Shown piece after piece: positions 1-5,839 of a DNA stretch of 25,638 nucleotides. The notes under the pieces are model-generated. The model ran no database searches and had not been told where the DNA came from. It worked only from the letters and a program-made list of their open reading frames with translations. Origin of the DNA: Nitrospirota bacterium. Lineage in GTDB: Bacteria > Nitrospirota > 9FT-COMBO-42-15 > HDB-SIOI813. The translations under genes and the position numbers were made by a program. The stretch lies in the NCBI GenBank assembly GCA_016234155.1, contig JACRGZ010000113.1, positions 1 to 25,638 of the forward strand, written 5' to 3'. Positions within the stretch are counted from its first letter, which is position 1. Each line of letters begins with the position of its first letter.

Positions 1-131
1 CCGAGTTTCATGGCGAAGTGCTTGACGGTGAAGGGTAGTCCGAGAGCCGTGTGAGGGAAAACCTCACGCACGGTTCGATGAGGGGGAACTGGAAAAACAG
101 GTGACCGCTGTTCGCCTGTTCCCTACTCTAC
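1..131 (+). mobile_element. Group II intron, 3' end only (domains IV-end, V and VI)
   Basis: Positions 44-76 form the small catalytic hairpin typical of group II intron domain V: GAGCCG pairs with CGGTTC at the base, and GTGAGG pairs with CCTCAC around a GAAA-type loop. It is followed by a domain VI-like stem (GGGAAC region about 83-90 pairing with GTTCCC about 116-122). The 3' end reads CTACTCTAC, ending in AC near position 131, with a candidate branch-point A about 7-8 bases upstream. The intron-encoded reverse transcriptase/maturase and the 5' domains would lie left of the window. Insertion is just upstream of fliN, so the intron probably interrupts the spacer of the flagellar operon. The exact 3' splice junction is inferred from the AY rule. 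Confidence 0.78.
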
Positions 132-142
132 CACAAAGGAGG

Positions 143-264
143 ATGAAAATAGCCCAGCAACTTAATAACTGTTATCCACGAATGTTTCTATCGGGGATAG
201 GGTTTAAAACCAGATTCCCGCTTAAGACATGCGGGAATGACAAATTTGGGGTTATTTTCAGATG
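143..264 (+). repeat. Dispersed palindromic repeat upstream of fliN
   Basis: This is one copy of a family that begins with GATGAAAAT and ends with ATTTTCAGATG. Its core is made of CCCGAATG/TATCGGGGATA and ATTCCCGC/GCGGGAATGAC hairpins joined by GGTTTAAAACCAGATTCCCG. Better matched relatives are at 20553-20692 and, reversed, at 25500-25638. It lies between the intron end and fliN. Any short open frame inside it is probably fortuitous. Confidence 0.75.
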
Positions 265-281
265 AGTGGAGGACAAACAGA

Positions 282-707
282 ATGGATCAGGATGAATTAG
301 CCGCCCAGTGGGAGCAGCAGGTACAGAATGAAGGCAATAAGACAGACGAACCAGGACAGGGGGCATCTCCGGAAGCAGCTCAGGAGGTTAAGGATGCCAA
401 GGCTGCCAATTTTACTCAACTCAGTGCAGTAAATCCGGCAGTGGGTATGAACAATCTTGAGTTCCTCCTTGATATACCTTTACAGGTTTCAGTCCATGTC
501 GGTTCTACGAAGATGTTAATCAAGGACCTGCTGCAGTTAGGACAGGGTTCTATCATAGAGTTAAGCAAGTTAGCAGGAGAACCTATGGACGTCCTTGTGA
601 ATGACAAGTTAATTGCAAGGGGGGAGGTTGTTGTTGTGAATGACAAGTTCGGCATCAGGCTCACGGATGTTATGAACGTAACGGACAGGGTAGAGCAGTT
701 GAAATGA
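282..707 (+). CDS. fliN: Flagellar motor switch protein FliN
   Basis: This 141-residue protein of the C-ring forms the base of the rotor switch, binds CheY-P and docks the FliH/FliI export ATPase. The C-terminal SpoA domain (about residues 60-138) is clear: LLDIPLQVSVHVGSTKMLIK, then LGQGSIIELSKLAGEPMDV and RGEVVVVNDKFGIRLTDV, which is the standard FliN pattern. The N-terminal 50 residues are acidic/Gln-rich and not conserved. I chose ATG 282 because GGAGG at 268-272 lies nine bases upstream. An in-frame ATG at 237 falls inside the dispersed repeat and has no ribosome site. An out-of-frame 12-codon ORF (262-300) overlaps the start. fliM would be expected upstream but is not in the window. Confidence 0.95.
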   Translation: MDQDELAAQWEQQVQNEGNKTDEPGQGASPEAAQEVKDAKAANFTQLSAVNPAVGMNNLEFLLDIPLQVSVHVGSTKMLIKDLLQLGQGSIIELSKLAGEPMDVLVNDKLIARGEVVVVNDKFGIRLTDVMNVTDRVEQLK

Positions 708-713
708 AAATCA

Positions 714-887
714 GTAACTACTCAGCAGGTGTTATTTTTGATCCTCAAGAAAATGAAAAACATATAACAGGAAATGAATAATGAAAAATTAGAAAAGGAT
801 GAATCGTCAAGAAACACTTAAACATTTTTAATTTTTTGTTTAGTGTTATTCATTATCATTAAGTTATTTAATATGCTGAGTAGTAAC
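714..887. repeat. MITE-like element A, complete copy with 14-bp terminal inverted repeats
   Basis: The 174-bp element begins GTAACTACTCAGCA and ends TGCTGAGTAGTAAC, inverted repeats with one mismatch. The interior is AT-rich and itself partly palindromic: AATGAATAATG on the left answers TTCATTATCATT on the right. It has no coding capacity. A second copy lies at 10122-10293. The ends and symmetry suggest a non-autonomous miniature transposable element. I cannot see a convincing target-site duplication. Confidence 0.8.
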
Positions 888-945
888 CTTTTTTTAGACG
901 GGGCAGACCTGAGCAGTTACGAAAATCAAATAAAGGATTCAAGCT

Positions 946-982
946 TACCCTCTCCCCTCAGGGGAGAGGGATGGGTGAGGGG
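946..982. repeat. G-rich hairpin repeat in the fliO leader
   Basis: The CCCTCTCCCC-TCA-GGGGAGAGGG palindrome is followed by GGGTGAGGGGG. The same family occurs at 24133-24182. Its right arm supplies the purine-rich GAGGGGG that serves as the Shine-Dalgarno sequence of the ORF starting at 992. It could fold into a hairpin in the mRNA. Confidence 0.8.
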
Positions 983-991
983 GATTTTCAG

Positions 992-1579
992 ATGAAAAGA
1001 ATATTGTGGTTCTTCATATTATTTATATTCTCGCTGGGTATATTTCAATATGCATTGGCCCAGCCCAATGAACTAACGTTACTGAAAAAAATCAATGTTG
1101 CTGCATCAGTAGATAACACAAGGATCGAGATCAGGTTTAATGGGGCGCCGCTCCAGGAAAAGATACACTACCGTGAAGATTCCCTGCAAATAGAATTTCC
1201 TGACAGTTTTATCAGCCCTGCAAAACAGTCGTACAAGGTAGAAGATGACATTGTCAAGAATATTGTCGCATATCAATTTGATGACACAACAGTCAGGGTA
1301 AGGCTGTTTACTTATGGCAAGTCTGAGAATCTAAGGGATAAGATAAGGTTTTCGAGAGATATTAACAAGGTAATTATAGTGTATAACCAGGAAACAGGAA
1401 CCCCTGACAAGGAGACACGCGTGTCCCTTCGGGATACAAAGGGGGATGGAAAAGGATTTTCAGATAAAACGGGCATGAGCCCAGGCTCACAAAATGGCAT
1501 GAAAATCACCCCTCCCCTTAATCCCCTCCCGCAAGGGGAGGGGAGATATGAAAGATTGCCGATAATCCCCCCTCCTTGA
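992..1579 (+). CDS. fliO: FliO, N-terminal part: signal peptide and AMIN-like domain (frame-separated from the FliO core)
   Basis: This 195-residue ORF starts with a Sec signal peptide (KRILWFF, hydrophobic run, cleavage after YALA). A periplasmic beta-rich stretch follows (about residues 30-130; VDNTRIEIRFNG, YREDSLQIEFPD), like the AMIN-type region found ahead of FliO in some bacteria. From about residue 130 on, the protein is low-complexity and built from dispersed DNA repeats (ITPPLNPLPQGEG). It ends at a TGA inside a G/C hairpin, and the FliO core continues in another frame. ATG 992 is preceded by GAGGGGG with an 8-base spacer. I read this and the next ORF as one fliO gene either split naturally or broken by a frameshift within repeats. 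The AMIN assignment is by pattern only. Confidence 0.65.
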   Translation: MKRILWFFILFIFSLGIFQYALAQPNELTLLKKINVAASVDNTRIEIRFNGAPLQEKIHYREDSLQIEFPDSFISPAKQSYKVEDDIVKNIVAYQFDDTTVRVRLFTYGKSENLRDKIRFSRDINKVIIVYNQETGTPDKETRVSLRDTKGDGKGFSDKTGMSPGSQNGMKITPPLNPLPQGEGRYERLPIIPPP

Positions 1580-1605
1580 CGGGAGGGGGTGAGGGGGAGG
1601 GTGAA
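1505..1605. repeat. Two G/C hairpin repeats inside fliO, containing the frame break
   Basis: CCCCTCCC-GCAA-GGGAGGGG occurs near 1523-1544 and CCCCCCTCC-TTGAC-GGGAGGGGG near 1567-1590. The first is translated in frame in the upstream ORF. The second contains its TGA and the proposed TTG start of the downstream ORF. The preceding stretch (1476-1506, CATGAGCCCAGGCTCACAAA...ATGAAAAT) matches 20531-20563, so several repeat fragments are stacked here. Confidence 0.7.
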
Positions 1606-2181
1606 CGAAGAGGATTTTCAGATGAAAATAATAAAGTACAGTTGTCGGCTGTTCCTGAAACGGTTAGCCCGCTCCCCTCACCGCCTCAAATAACCCCCCA
1701 CCCCCCGATAAATACTTCGGGGGCAAGCTTTATTCCTCCCCCCCTTGTGGGGGGAGGATATGGAGGGGGGGGAGAGGGTAAGGGTGAGGGGGTATTATCA
1801 AACAACTCTCCGGACATCACCGCCTCGATCTTCAAGATGGTCCTGGCCTTAGGGATTGTACTGTCACTCCTGTTTGCCGCCGTATTCCTCTTTAAAAAGT
1901 TTTTCGGCGGCAAAATTGGTCTTGCAGGAAAGGGGCAGCAGATCCGTGTCATAACGAGTACATATTTGGGTCCTAAAAAATCTATAGCAGTTGTAGATGT
2001 AGCCGGGGAGAGGATTGTAGTCGGTGTTACTCCTACCCATATCACGATGCTCACAAGATTAAGGAATGATGATGAATTTAAAGATCTCTTAAATGAGCGG
2101 ATGACATCTCCAAATAATAAGCCAAATAATAAGCCAAATAATGAGGTGGAATTGAATGATGATCTGTGGGAAAAGGTATAA
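1576..2181 (+). CDS. fliO: Flagellar biosynthesis protein FliO, membrane and core domain
   Basis: This 201-residue ORF holds the recognisable FliO core. One transmembrane helix (about 77-95: MVLALGIVLSLLFAAVFLF) is followed by a basic linker and the FliO beta domain (IRVITSTYLGPKKSIAVVDV, GERIVVGVTPTHITML). FliO assists assembly of the FliP ring in the export gate. The first 70 residues are Gly/Pro-rich and encoded by dispersed repeats. The TTG at 1576 overlaps the upstream stop, but no Shine-Dalgarno is visible and the frame is closed by TGA at 1549, so the true start is unclear. An AAGCCAAATAAT triplication near 2110-2141 gives the KPNNKPNN tail. Its end overlaps the start of fliP. Confidence 0.75.
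   Translation: MTGGGEGEGERRGFSDENNKVQLSAVPETVSPLPSPPQITPHPPINTSGASFIPPPLVGGGYGGGGEGKGEGVLSNNSPDITASIFKMVLALGIVLSLLFAAVFLFKKFFGGKIGLAGKGQQIRVITSTYLGPKKSIAVVDVAGERIVVGVTPTHITMLTRLRNDDEFKDLLNERMTSPNNKPNNKPNNEVELNDDLWEKV
1668..1792. repeat. Stacked G/C-rich repeats translated within FliO
   Basis: The stretch contains a CCCCCGATAAATACTTCGGGGG hairpin (1705-1723 region), CCTCCCCCCC-TTGT-GGGGGGAGG, and a long run of GGGAGAGGGTAAGGGTGAGGG. It encodes Pro/Gly-rich sequence (SFIPPPLVGGG, EGKGEG) in the reading frame that continues into the FliO core, so the repeats are tolerated as linker. Confidence 0.7.
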
Positions 2182-3112
2182 CTCTTTGAGGCTCTTGCAA
2201 ATGTCTATGTCATCCCCGAAATCTTCTATCCCCGATCGAAGCCACTCGGGGACGGATATGATTTTCTGTAATAAAACACTATATTCCCGCTTAAACCATG
2301 CGGGAATGACAACATTTTTATACTTTTGCAAGAGCCTCTCTTTATGTAATGCCCTCATCATAGGGGCTATAACCTTTGTCACGCCGGTATATGCCGACAG
2401 GTTAGCCTTTGGGGCCGGTCCGGCCGGCGGCAGCCTTTCTCTGCCCAACATAAATATCAGCATTGGCGGGGATCAGGGGACAGGCGGGACTGCCGTAACC
2501 ATTCAGATACTATTCCTCCTTGCCATCCTCTCTTTAGCCCCGGCCATTATTATCATGGTAACGTCTTTTACGAGGATAGCCGTCATCCTTTCACTCCTCC
2601 GTCAGGCGCTTGGCACACCCCAGGTTCCGCCAAACCAGGTGTTAATAAGCCTCTCTCTTTTTCTTACATTCTTTATCATGTCCCCTGTCTGGAACAAGAT
2701 AAACAGTGATGCCCTGCAGCCGCTCATGATGAATCAGATACCGCAGACAGTGGCCTTCGAGAAGGCTGTCGTGCCGCTAAGGGAGTTTATGCTGAAGCAG
2801 GTGAGAGAGAAGGATCTCTCCCTCTTCATAGACATGGCCAAGATTCAAGAACCAAAGGATGTATCCGAAGTCCCCACACATGTAATAATCCCGGCGTTTA
2901 TGATCAGTGAGCTGAAGACCGCCTTCCAGATAGGTTTTTTGCTCTACATCCCCTTTCTTGTGCTGGATATGGTAGTGGCAAGTGTCCTTATGTCAATGGG
3001 TATGCTGATGCTCCCTCCTATCATAATATCGCTCCCATTCAAGTTAATGCTGTTTGTCCTGGTTGACGGGTGGTATCTGATAGTAGGTTCTATTGTAAGG
3101 AGCTTTGGGTAA
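2156..3112 (+). CDS. fliP: Flagellar biosynthesis protein FliP (export gate), with an in-frame element in its signal peptide
   Basis: This 318-residue protein is the pentameric core of the flagellar type III export gate. FliP hallmarks are present: hydrophobic helices (ILFLLAILSLAPAIIIMVTS), TRIAVILSLLRQALGTPQ, PPNQVLISLSLFLTFFIM, FMLKQVREKD, and the final helices with LPPIIISLPFKLMLFVLVDG. FliP is usually about 245-265 residues. The excess is 52 residues (about 10-61) encoded by an inserted repeat at 2188-2338. Without the insert and one copy of TCTTT, the N-terminus is MMICGKRYNS running straight into LCNALIIGAITFV and PVYA, a good signal peptide. GAGGTGG at 2142-2148 supports ATG 2156, overlapping fliO by 26 bases. 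ATG 2306 inside the repeat is an alternative start (MTTFLYFCKSL) that would also give a signal peptide. Confidence 0.93.
   Translation: MMICGKRYNSLRLLQMSMSSPKSSIPDRSHSGTDMIFCNKTLYSRLNHAGMTTFLYFCKSLSLCNALIIGAITFVTPVYADRLAFGAGPAGGSLSLPNINISIGGDQGTGGTAVTIQILFLLAILSLAPAIIIMVTSFTRIAVILSLLRQALGTPQVPPNQVLISLSLFLTFFIMSPVWNKINSDALQPLMMNQIPQTVAFEKAVVPLREFMLKQVREKDLSLFIDMAKIQEPKDVSEVPTHVIIPAFMISELKTAFQIGFLLYIPFLVLDMVVASVLMSMGMLMLPPIIISLPFKLMLFVLVDGWYLIVGSIVRSFG
2188..2338. mobile_element. MITE-like element B inserted in frame in fliP
   Basis: The 151-bp element is bounded by GAGGCTCTTGCAA and TTGCAAGAGCCTC and flanked by direct repeats TCTTT (2183-2187 and 2339-2343). The interior has CCCCGA and CCCGC/GCGGG palindromes. 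It is about 96% identical by eye to the reverse complement of the copy at 5615-5764. Element plus duplication equals 156 bp, a multiple of three. It is stop-free in this frame and encodes MSMSSPKSSI, then IFCNKTLYSRL. Confidence 0.85.
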
Positions 3113-3113
3113 C

Positions 3114-3383
3114 ATGACACCGGAGATGGTAATAACTATCGGCAAGAGCGCCCTTGAGACAACAATCCTGATTGCCGCGCCAATGTTACTGGTGAGCCTT
3201 GTCATAGGATTGATGATAAGCGTATTTCAGGCTGTAACACAGATAAACGAGGCTACCCTGACCTTTGTCCCGAAGATTATAGTGACATTTTTAGCGCTTC
3301 TGGTGTTCTTCCCATGGATGTTGAGGGTGATGCTGGGATTTACGACAACACTGTTTATGAATATACCGGCGTATATTAGATAA
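3114..3383 (+). CDS. fliQ: Flagellar biosynthesis protein FliQ
   Basis: This 89-residue, two-helix subunit surrounds the FliP/FliR core of the export gate. It shows the usual FliQ layout: a short N-terminus (MTPEMVITIGKSALETT), a first helix (ILIAAPMLLVSLVIGLMISV), the conserved loop FQAVTQINEATLTFVPKI, and a second helix (IIVTFLALLVFFPWML). The length is normal for the family. ATG 3114 is chosen because AAGGAG (3098-3103) lies ten bases upstream. A TTG nine bases earlier would overlap fliP. It follows fliP by one base, so the two are translationally coupled. Confidence 0.95.
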   Translation: MTPEMVITIGKSALETTILIAAPMLLVSLVIGLMISVFQAVTQINEATLTFVPKIIVTFLALLVFFPWMLRVMLGFTTTLFMNIPAYIR

Positions 3384-3515
3384 AAATACAAAAATCAAAA
3401 GTTAAAATGCAAAATGACAATTCAAAATTTAAAATTGAGGAACCGGAAGATTTCTTTTTTTTTGCATTTTACATTACATTTTGATATTTGATATTTGACC
3501 TTTGATTTTTTAAAA
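3384..3515. repeat. AT-rich palindromic spacer between fliQ and fliR
   Basis: The first half reads ATCAAAAGTTAAAATGCAAA and the second half reads TTTGCATTTTACATTACATT, then TTTGATATTTGATATTTG, forming a long imperfect inverted repeat. Related AT-rich sequence lies before flhB and flhA, in each case ending just at the start codon. No gene is seen in it. Confidence 0.65.
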
Positions 3516-4286
3516 ATGGATATATTAACTCAATTTAACTCATTTATCCTTATATTCGTTCGTATGGCCTCAATGCTGTTTACCATACCTTTCTTTGGGG
3601 CTAAAAATGTCCCAAAGGGTTTTAAGATAGGTCTTGCACTGTTTACATCCATTATATTGATAAACATTGTAAGGGTTGACACGTCTGTCATGGCAGGAAA
3701 TATTTTGTCTCTATCTACGGCTATAGGAGGCGAATTCCTTATCGGATTTACTATCGGCCTTATGGCAAGACTGATATTTACCGCAGTAGAGATGGCCGGC
3801 GAGATTATGGGGTTTCAGATGGGGTTTTCAATTGTGAATGTAATAGACCCCCAGACAAGCAGCCAGGTACCTATTGTCGGCCAGTTTCAGACAATCCTCG
3901 CCACCCTCATTTTTCTGAGCATTAATGCCCATCACTTTTTCCTGGCGGCTGCAGCGGAAAGTTTTTCCATTGTCCAGCCGATGCACTTTTCTCTCACAGG
4001 GGCATTGATGAATGGCATTGTCGGGGCCGTCGGAGAGATGTTTGTCCTTGCCATACGGATAGGCGCGCCGGTAATAGTGGTGCTGCTTGTAACAAATATG
4101 GCTATGGCCGTTATCTCAAAGACGATCCCGCAGATGAACATACTCATTGTTGGTTTTCCACTGACCATTTCAGGCGGTATATTGATCATGGCCATCTCAC
4201 TCCCGTTATTCGGTTATCTGATACAGAAGACCTTTGAGGGGATGAAGGGGAATATAATGGATATGCTGAGCGTGATGGTAAGGTAA
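3516..4286 (+). CDS. fliR: Flagellar biosynthesis protein FliR
   Basis: This 256-residue membrane protein completes the FliP5-FliQ4-FliR1 export gate. Conserved FliR segments are present: an N-terminal helix with FVRMASMLFTIPFFGAKNVP, FLIGFTIGLMARLIFTAVEM, the AGEIMGFQMGFSIVNVIDPQ loop, QFQTILATLIFLSINAHH, and a C-terminal RIGAPVIVVLLVTNMAMAVI region. The length is normal. ATG 3516 gives MDILTQFN, a typical FliR start. It lies at the edge of the AT-rich repeat with no clear Shine-Dalgarno. A TTG at 3495 in the same frame would begin inside the repeat and is less likely. Confidence 0.94.
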   Translation: MDILTQFNSFILIFVRMASMLFTIPFFGAKNVPKGFKIGLALFTSIILINIVRVDTSVMAGNILSLSTAIGGEFLIGFTIGLMARLIFTAVEMAGEIMGFQMGFSIVNVIDPQTSSQVPIVGQFQTILATLIFLSINAHHFFLAAAAESFSIVQPMHFSLTGALMNGIVGAVGEMFVLAIRIGAPVIVVLLVTNMAMAVISKTIPQMNILIVGFPLTISGGILIMAISLPLFGYLIQKTFEGMKGNIMDMLSVMVR

Positions 4287-4525
4287 AATTAAAATGCAAA
4301 ATGCAAAATTATGAGGCTCTTGCAAAAGTATAAAAAGGTTGTCATTCCCGCATGTTTTAAGCGGGAATCTGGTGTTTTATTACAGAAAAGCATATCCGTC
4401 CCCGAGTGGCTTCTATCGGGGATAGAACATTTCGGGGATGACATAAACTTTTGCAAGAGCCTCTTGTAATTGAAAATTCAAAAATTTAAAGTTTAAACTG
4501 TAATTTTTAATTTTAAATTATTAAT
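4287..4525. repeat. AT-rich repeat upstream of flhB, interrupted by element B
   Basis: The outer parts (4288-4312 and 4464-4525) are an AT-rich palindrome: AATTAAAATGCAAAATGC answers TTTTTAATTTTAAATTATT. The 151-bp element B (4313-4463) sits inside it, so the AT-rich repeat was there first. The same nesting occurs before flhA. No gene, and no clear ribosome site before flhB. Confidence 0.65.
4313..4463. mobile_element. MITE-like element B, intergenic copy between fliR and flhB
   Basis: The 151-bp copy is bounded by GAGGCTCTTGCAAAAGT and ACTTTTGCAAGAGCCTC. Relative to the fliP copy it is inverted: ATTCCCGC/GCGGGAAT comes first, CCCCGAG and TATCGGGGATAG follow. Flanks TTAT and TTGT are a possible degenerate target duplication. 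Confidence 0.8.
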
Positions 4526-5368
4526 ATGGCTGAACAGGATCTTGAAAAAACAGAACAGGCGACCCCGAAGCGGCAGCAGGAGGCACGGGAAAAGGGGCAG
4601 GTGGCGAGGAGCCGTGAGATACCTTCTGTAGCGGTATTGATGGCCGGTACTGCTGTGTTATATTTCCTTTTCCCGCGGATATATTCAAACCTTTTAGATC
4701 TAACATCTAATATATTCTCGACGAGCTGGAGTATAGAGCTGTCTGAAACTAATATTTATCCATTATGGGTTGGTGTCTTAAAAGGGATCTTTTTCACAAT
4801 GCTGCCATTTCTGCTTATAATTGCCCTTGCCGGAGCTGCCGCCAACATCCTACAGTTCGGTTTTATCTTTACCACGCAGGCATTTGAGTTTAAATTGTCA
4901 CGCATCAGTCCCTTAGAAGGCGTGAAGAGGCTAATCTCCATCCACTCATCGGCAGAGTTGGTTAAGGCCATACTAAAGATAATAATCGTCAGTTATACAG
5001 CTTATCTCCTTATCAGGAGGGAGTTCTACAACTTTCCGCTGCTTGTTGATGCAGACATCAACTATATCCTTTCTTATACAGGCCGGTTGACTTTGAGACT
5101 CATAATCTGGACAGGCGCCGCACTTACGGTACTTGCCGGTATAGACTTTGGTTTTCAGAAGTGGAAGCATGTGAAAAGCCTTCGCATGACCCGGCAGGAG
5201 GTAAATGAAGAGTTTAAACAGCAGGAAGGCAACCCCGTTATAAAGGCAAGGATCAGGAGCCTCCAGCGTGAGATGGCCAAGAAGCGGATGATGGCAGAGG
5301 TTCCGAAGGCAGATGTTGTAATCACAAACCCCACCCACCTTGCTGTTGCACTGTCGTATAAACATTAA
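4526..5368 (+). CDS. flhB: FlhB, membrane domain to just past the NPTH site (ends at a premature in-frame TAA)
   Basis: This 280-residue ORF is the export-gate substrate-specificity switch. It begins with the standard cytoplasmic start EKTEQATPKRQQEAREKGQV, then SREIP. Four hydrophobic segments follow, then the linker WKHVKSLRMTRQEVNEEFKQ and the autocleavage motif NPTH at residues 268-271. The usual continuation after NPTHLAVAL is a short loop and K-M-S/A-A-P. Here a TAA stands in frame exactly in that loop (SYKH-stop-KMSAP), and the rest continues without frame change at 5369-5587. The stop is one base from GAA, AAA or CAA. It could be a real split, readthrough, a new nonsense mutation or an assembly error. 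Confidence 0.9.
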   Translation: MAEQDLEKTEQATPKRQQEAREKGQVARSREIPSVAVLMAGTAVLYFLFPRIYSNLLDLTSNIFSTSWSIELSETNIYPLWVGVLKGIFFTMLPFLLIIALAGAAANILQFGFIFTTQAFEFKLSRISPLEGVKRLISIHSSAELVKAILKIIIVSYTAYLLIRREFYNFPLLVDADINYILSYTGRLTLRLIIWTGAALTVLAGIDFGFQKWKHVKSLRMTRQEVNEEFKQQEGNPVIKARIRSLQREMAKKRMMAEVPKADVVITNPTHLAVALSYKH

Positions 5369-5371
5369 AAG

Positions 5372-5587
5372 ATGAGCGCCCCGCGGGTAATTGCAAAGGG
5401 TGCCGGTATTATTGCAGAGAAGATCAAAGAAATCGCCATGGAACATGGCATTGCCGTTGTAGAGAATAAGCCTGTGGCTCAGAGCCTCTACAGGTTAGTG
5501 GATGTGGGAGAAGATATTCCTGCCAATTTCTACAGGGCAGTGGCAGAGATACTGGCGTATGTGTATAAGCTGAAGGGAAAGGGGTAA
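5372..5587 (+). CDS. flhB: FlhB C-terminal cytoplasmic domain (FlhB-CC), separate ORF
   Basis: These 71 residues are the conserved FlhB-CC domain: MSAPRVIAKGAGIIAEKIKE, then ENKPVAQSLYRLVDVGEDIP and YRAVAEILAYVYKLKG. It is in the same frame as the flhB ORF, three bases beyond its TAA. No Shine-Dalgarno precedes ATG 5372, so if it is made alone it depends on reinitiation after the stop. In normal FlhB this domain is released by cleavage after Asn of NPTH but stays bound. Here the fragment would lack the PTHLAVALSYKH strand that normally belongs to it. Good conservation over its whole length argues that it is either still used or very recently interrupted. Confidence 0.85.
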   Translation: MSAPRVIAKGAGIIAEKIKEIAMEHGIAVVENKPVAQSLYRLVDVGEDIPANFYRAVAEILAYVYKLKGKG

Positions 5588-5839
5588 CAGATAAATTAAA
5601 AATGCAAAATTACAGAGGCTCTTGCAAAAGTATAAAAATGTTGTCATTCCCGCATGTTTTAAGCGGGAATATAGTGTTTTATTACAGAAAATCATATCCG
5701 TCCCCGAGTGTTTCTATCGGGGATAGAAGATTTCGGGGATGACATAGACTTTTGCAAGAGCCTCTACAGTTTAAACTTTAAAATTTTGAATTTTCAATTA
5801 CAATTTTTAATTTTTCATTTTGAATTTTAAATTATTATT
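5588..5839. repeat. AT-rich repeat upstream of flhA, interrupted by element B
   Basis: The outer parts (5591-5614 and 5765-5839) are an AT-rich palindromic repeat related to those before fliR and flhB: ATTAAAAATGCAAAATTACA on the left, TACAGTTTAAACTTTAAAAT and TTTTTAATTTTTCATTTTG on the right. It ends directly at the flhA ATG. Element B is nested inside. No other gene is visible. Confidence 0.65.
5615..5764. mobile_element. MITE-like element B, intergenic copy between flhB and flhA
   Basis: The 150-bp copy has ends GAGGCTCTTGCAAAAGT and ACTTTTGCAAGAGCCTC and is flanked by TACA direct repeats (5611-5614 and 5765-5768). Its orientation matches the 4313 copy and is opposite to the fliP copy. 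Reversed, it carries the same stop-free frame (IFCNKTLYSRL) seen inside FliP. Confidence 0.83.

Noticed and set aside
143..265. A 40-codon ORF starting ATG AAA ATA after AGGAGG, just past the intron
   Set aside because: It lies entirely within the dispersed palindromic repeat, and the purine run abuts the ATG with no spacer.
1552..1570. GCCGATAA as a sigma-28 -10 element
   Set aside because: It lies inside the fliO coding region in repeat-derived sequence, with no TAAA-type -35 at the right distance.
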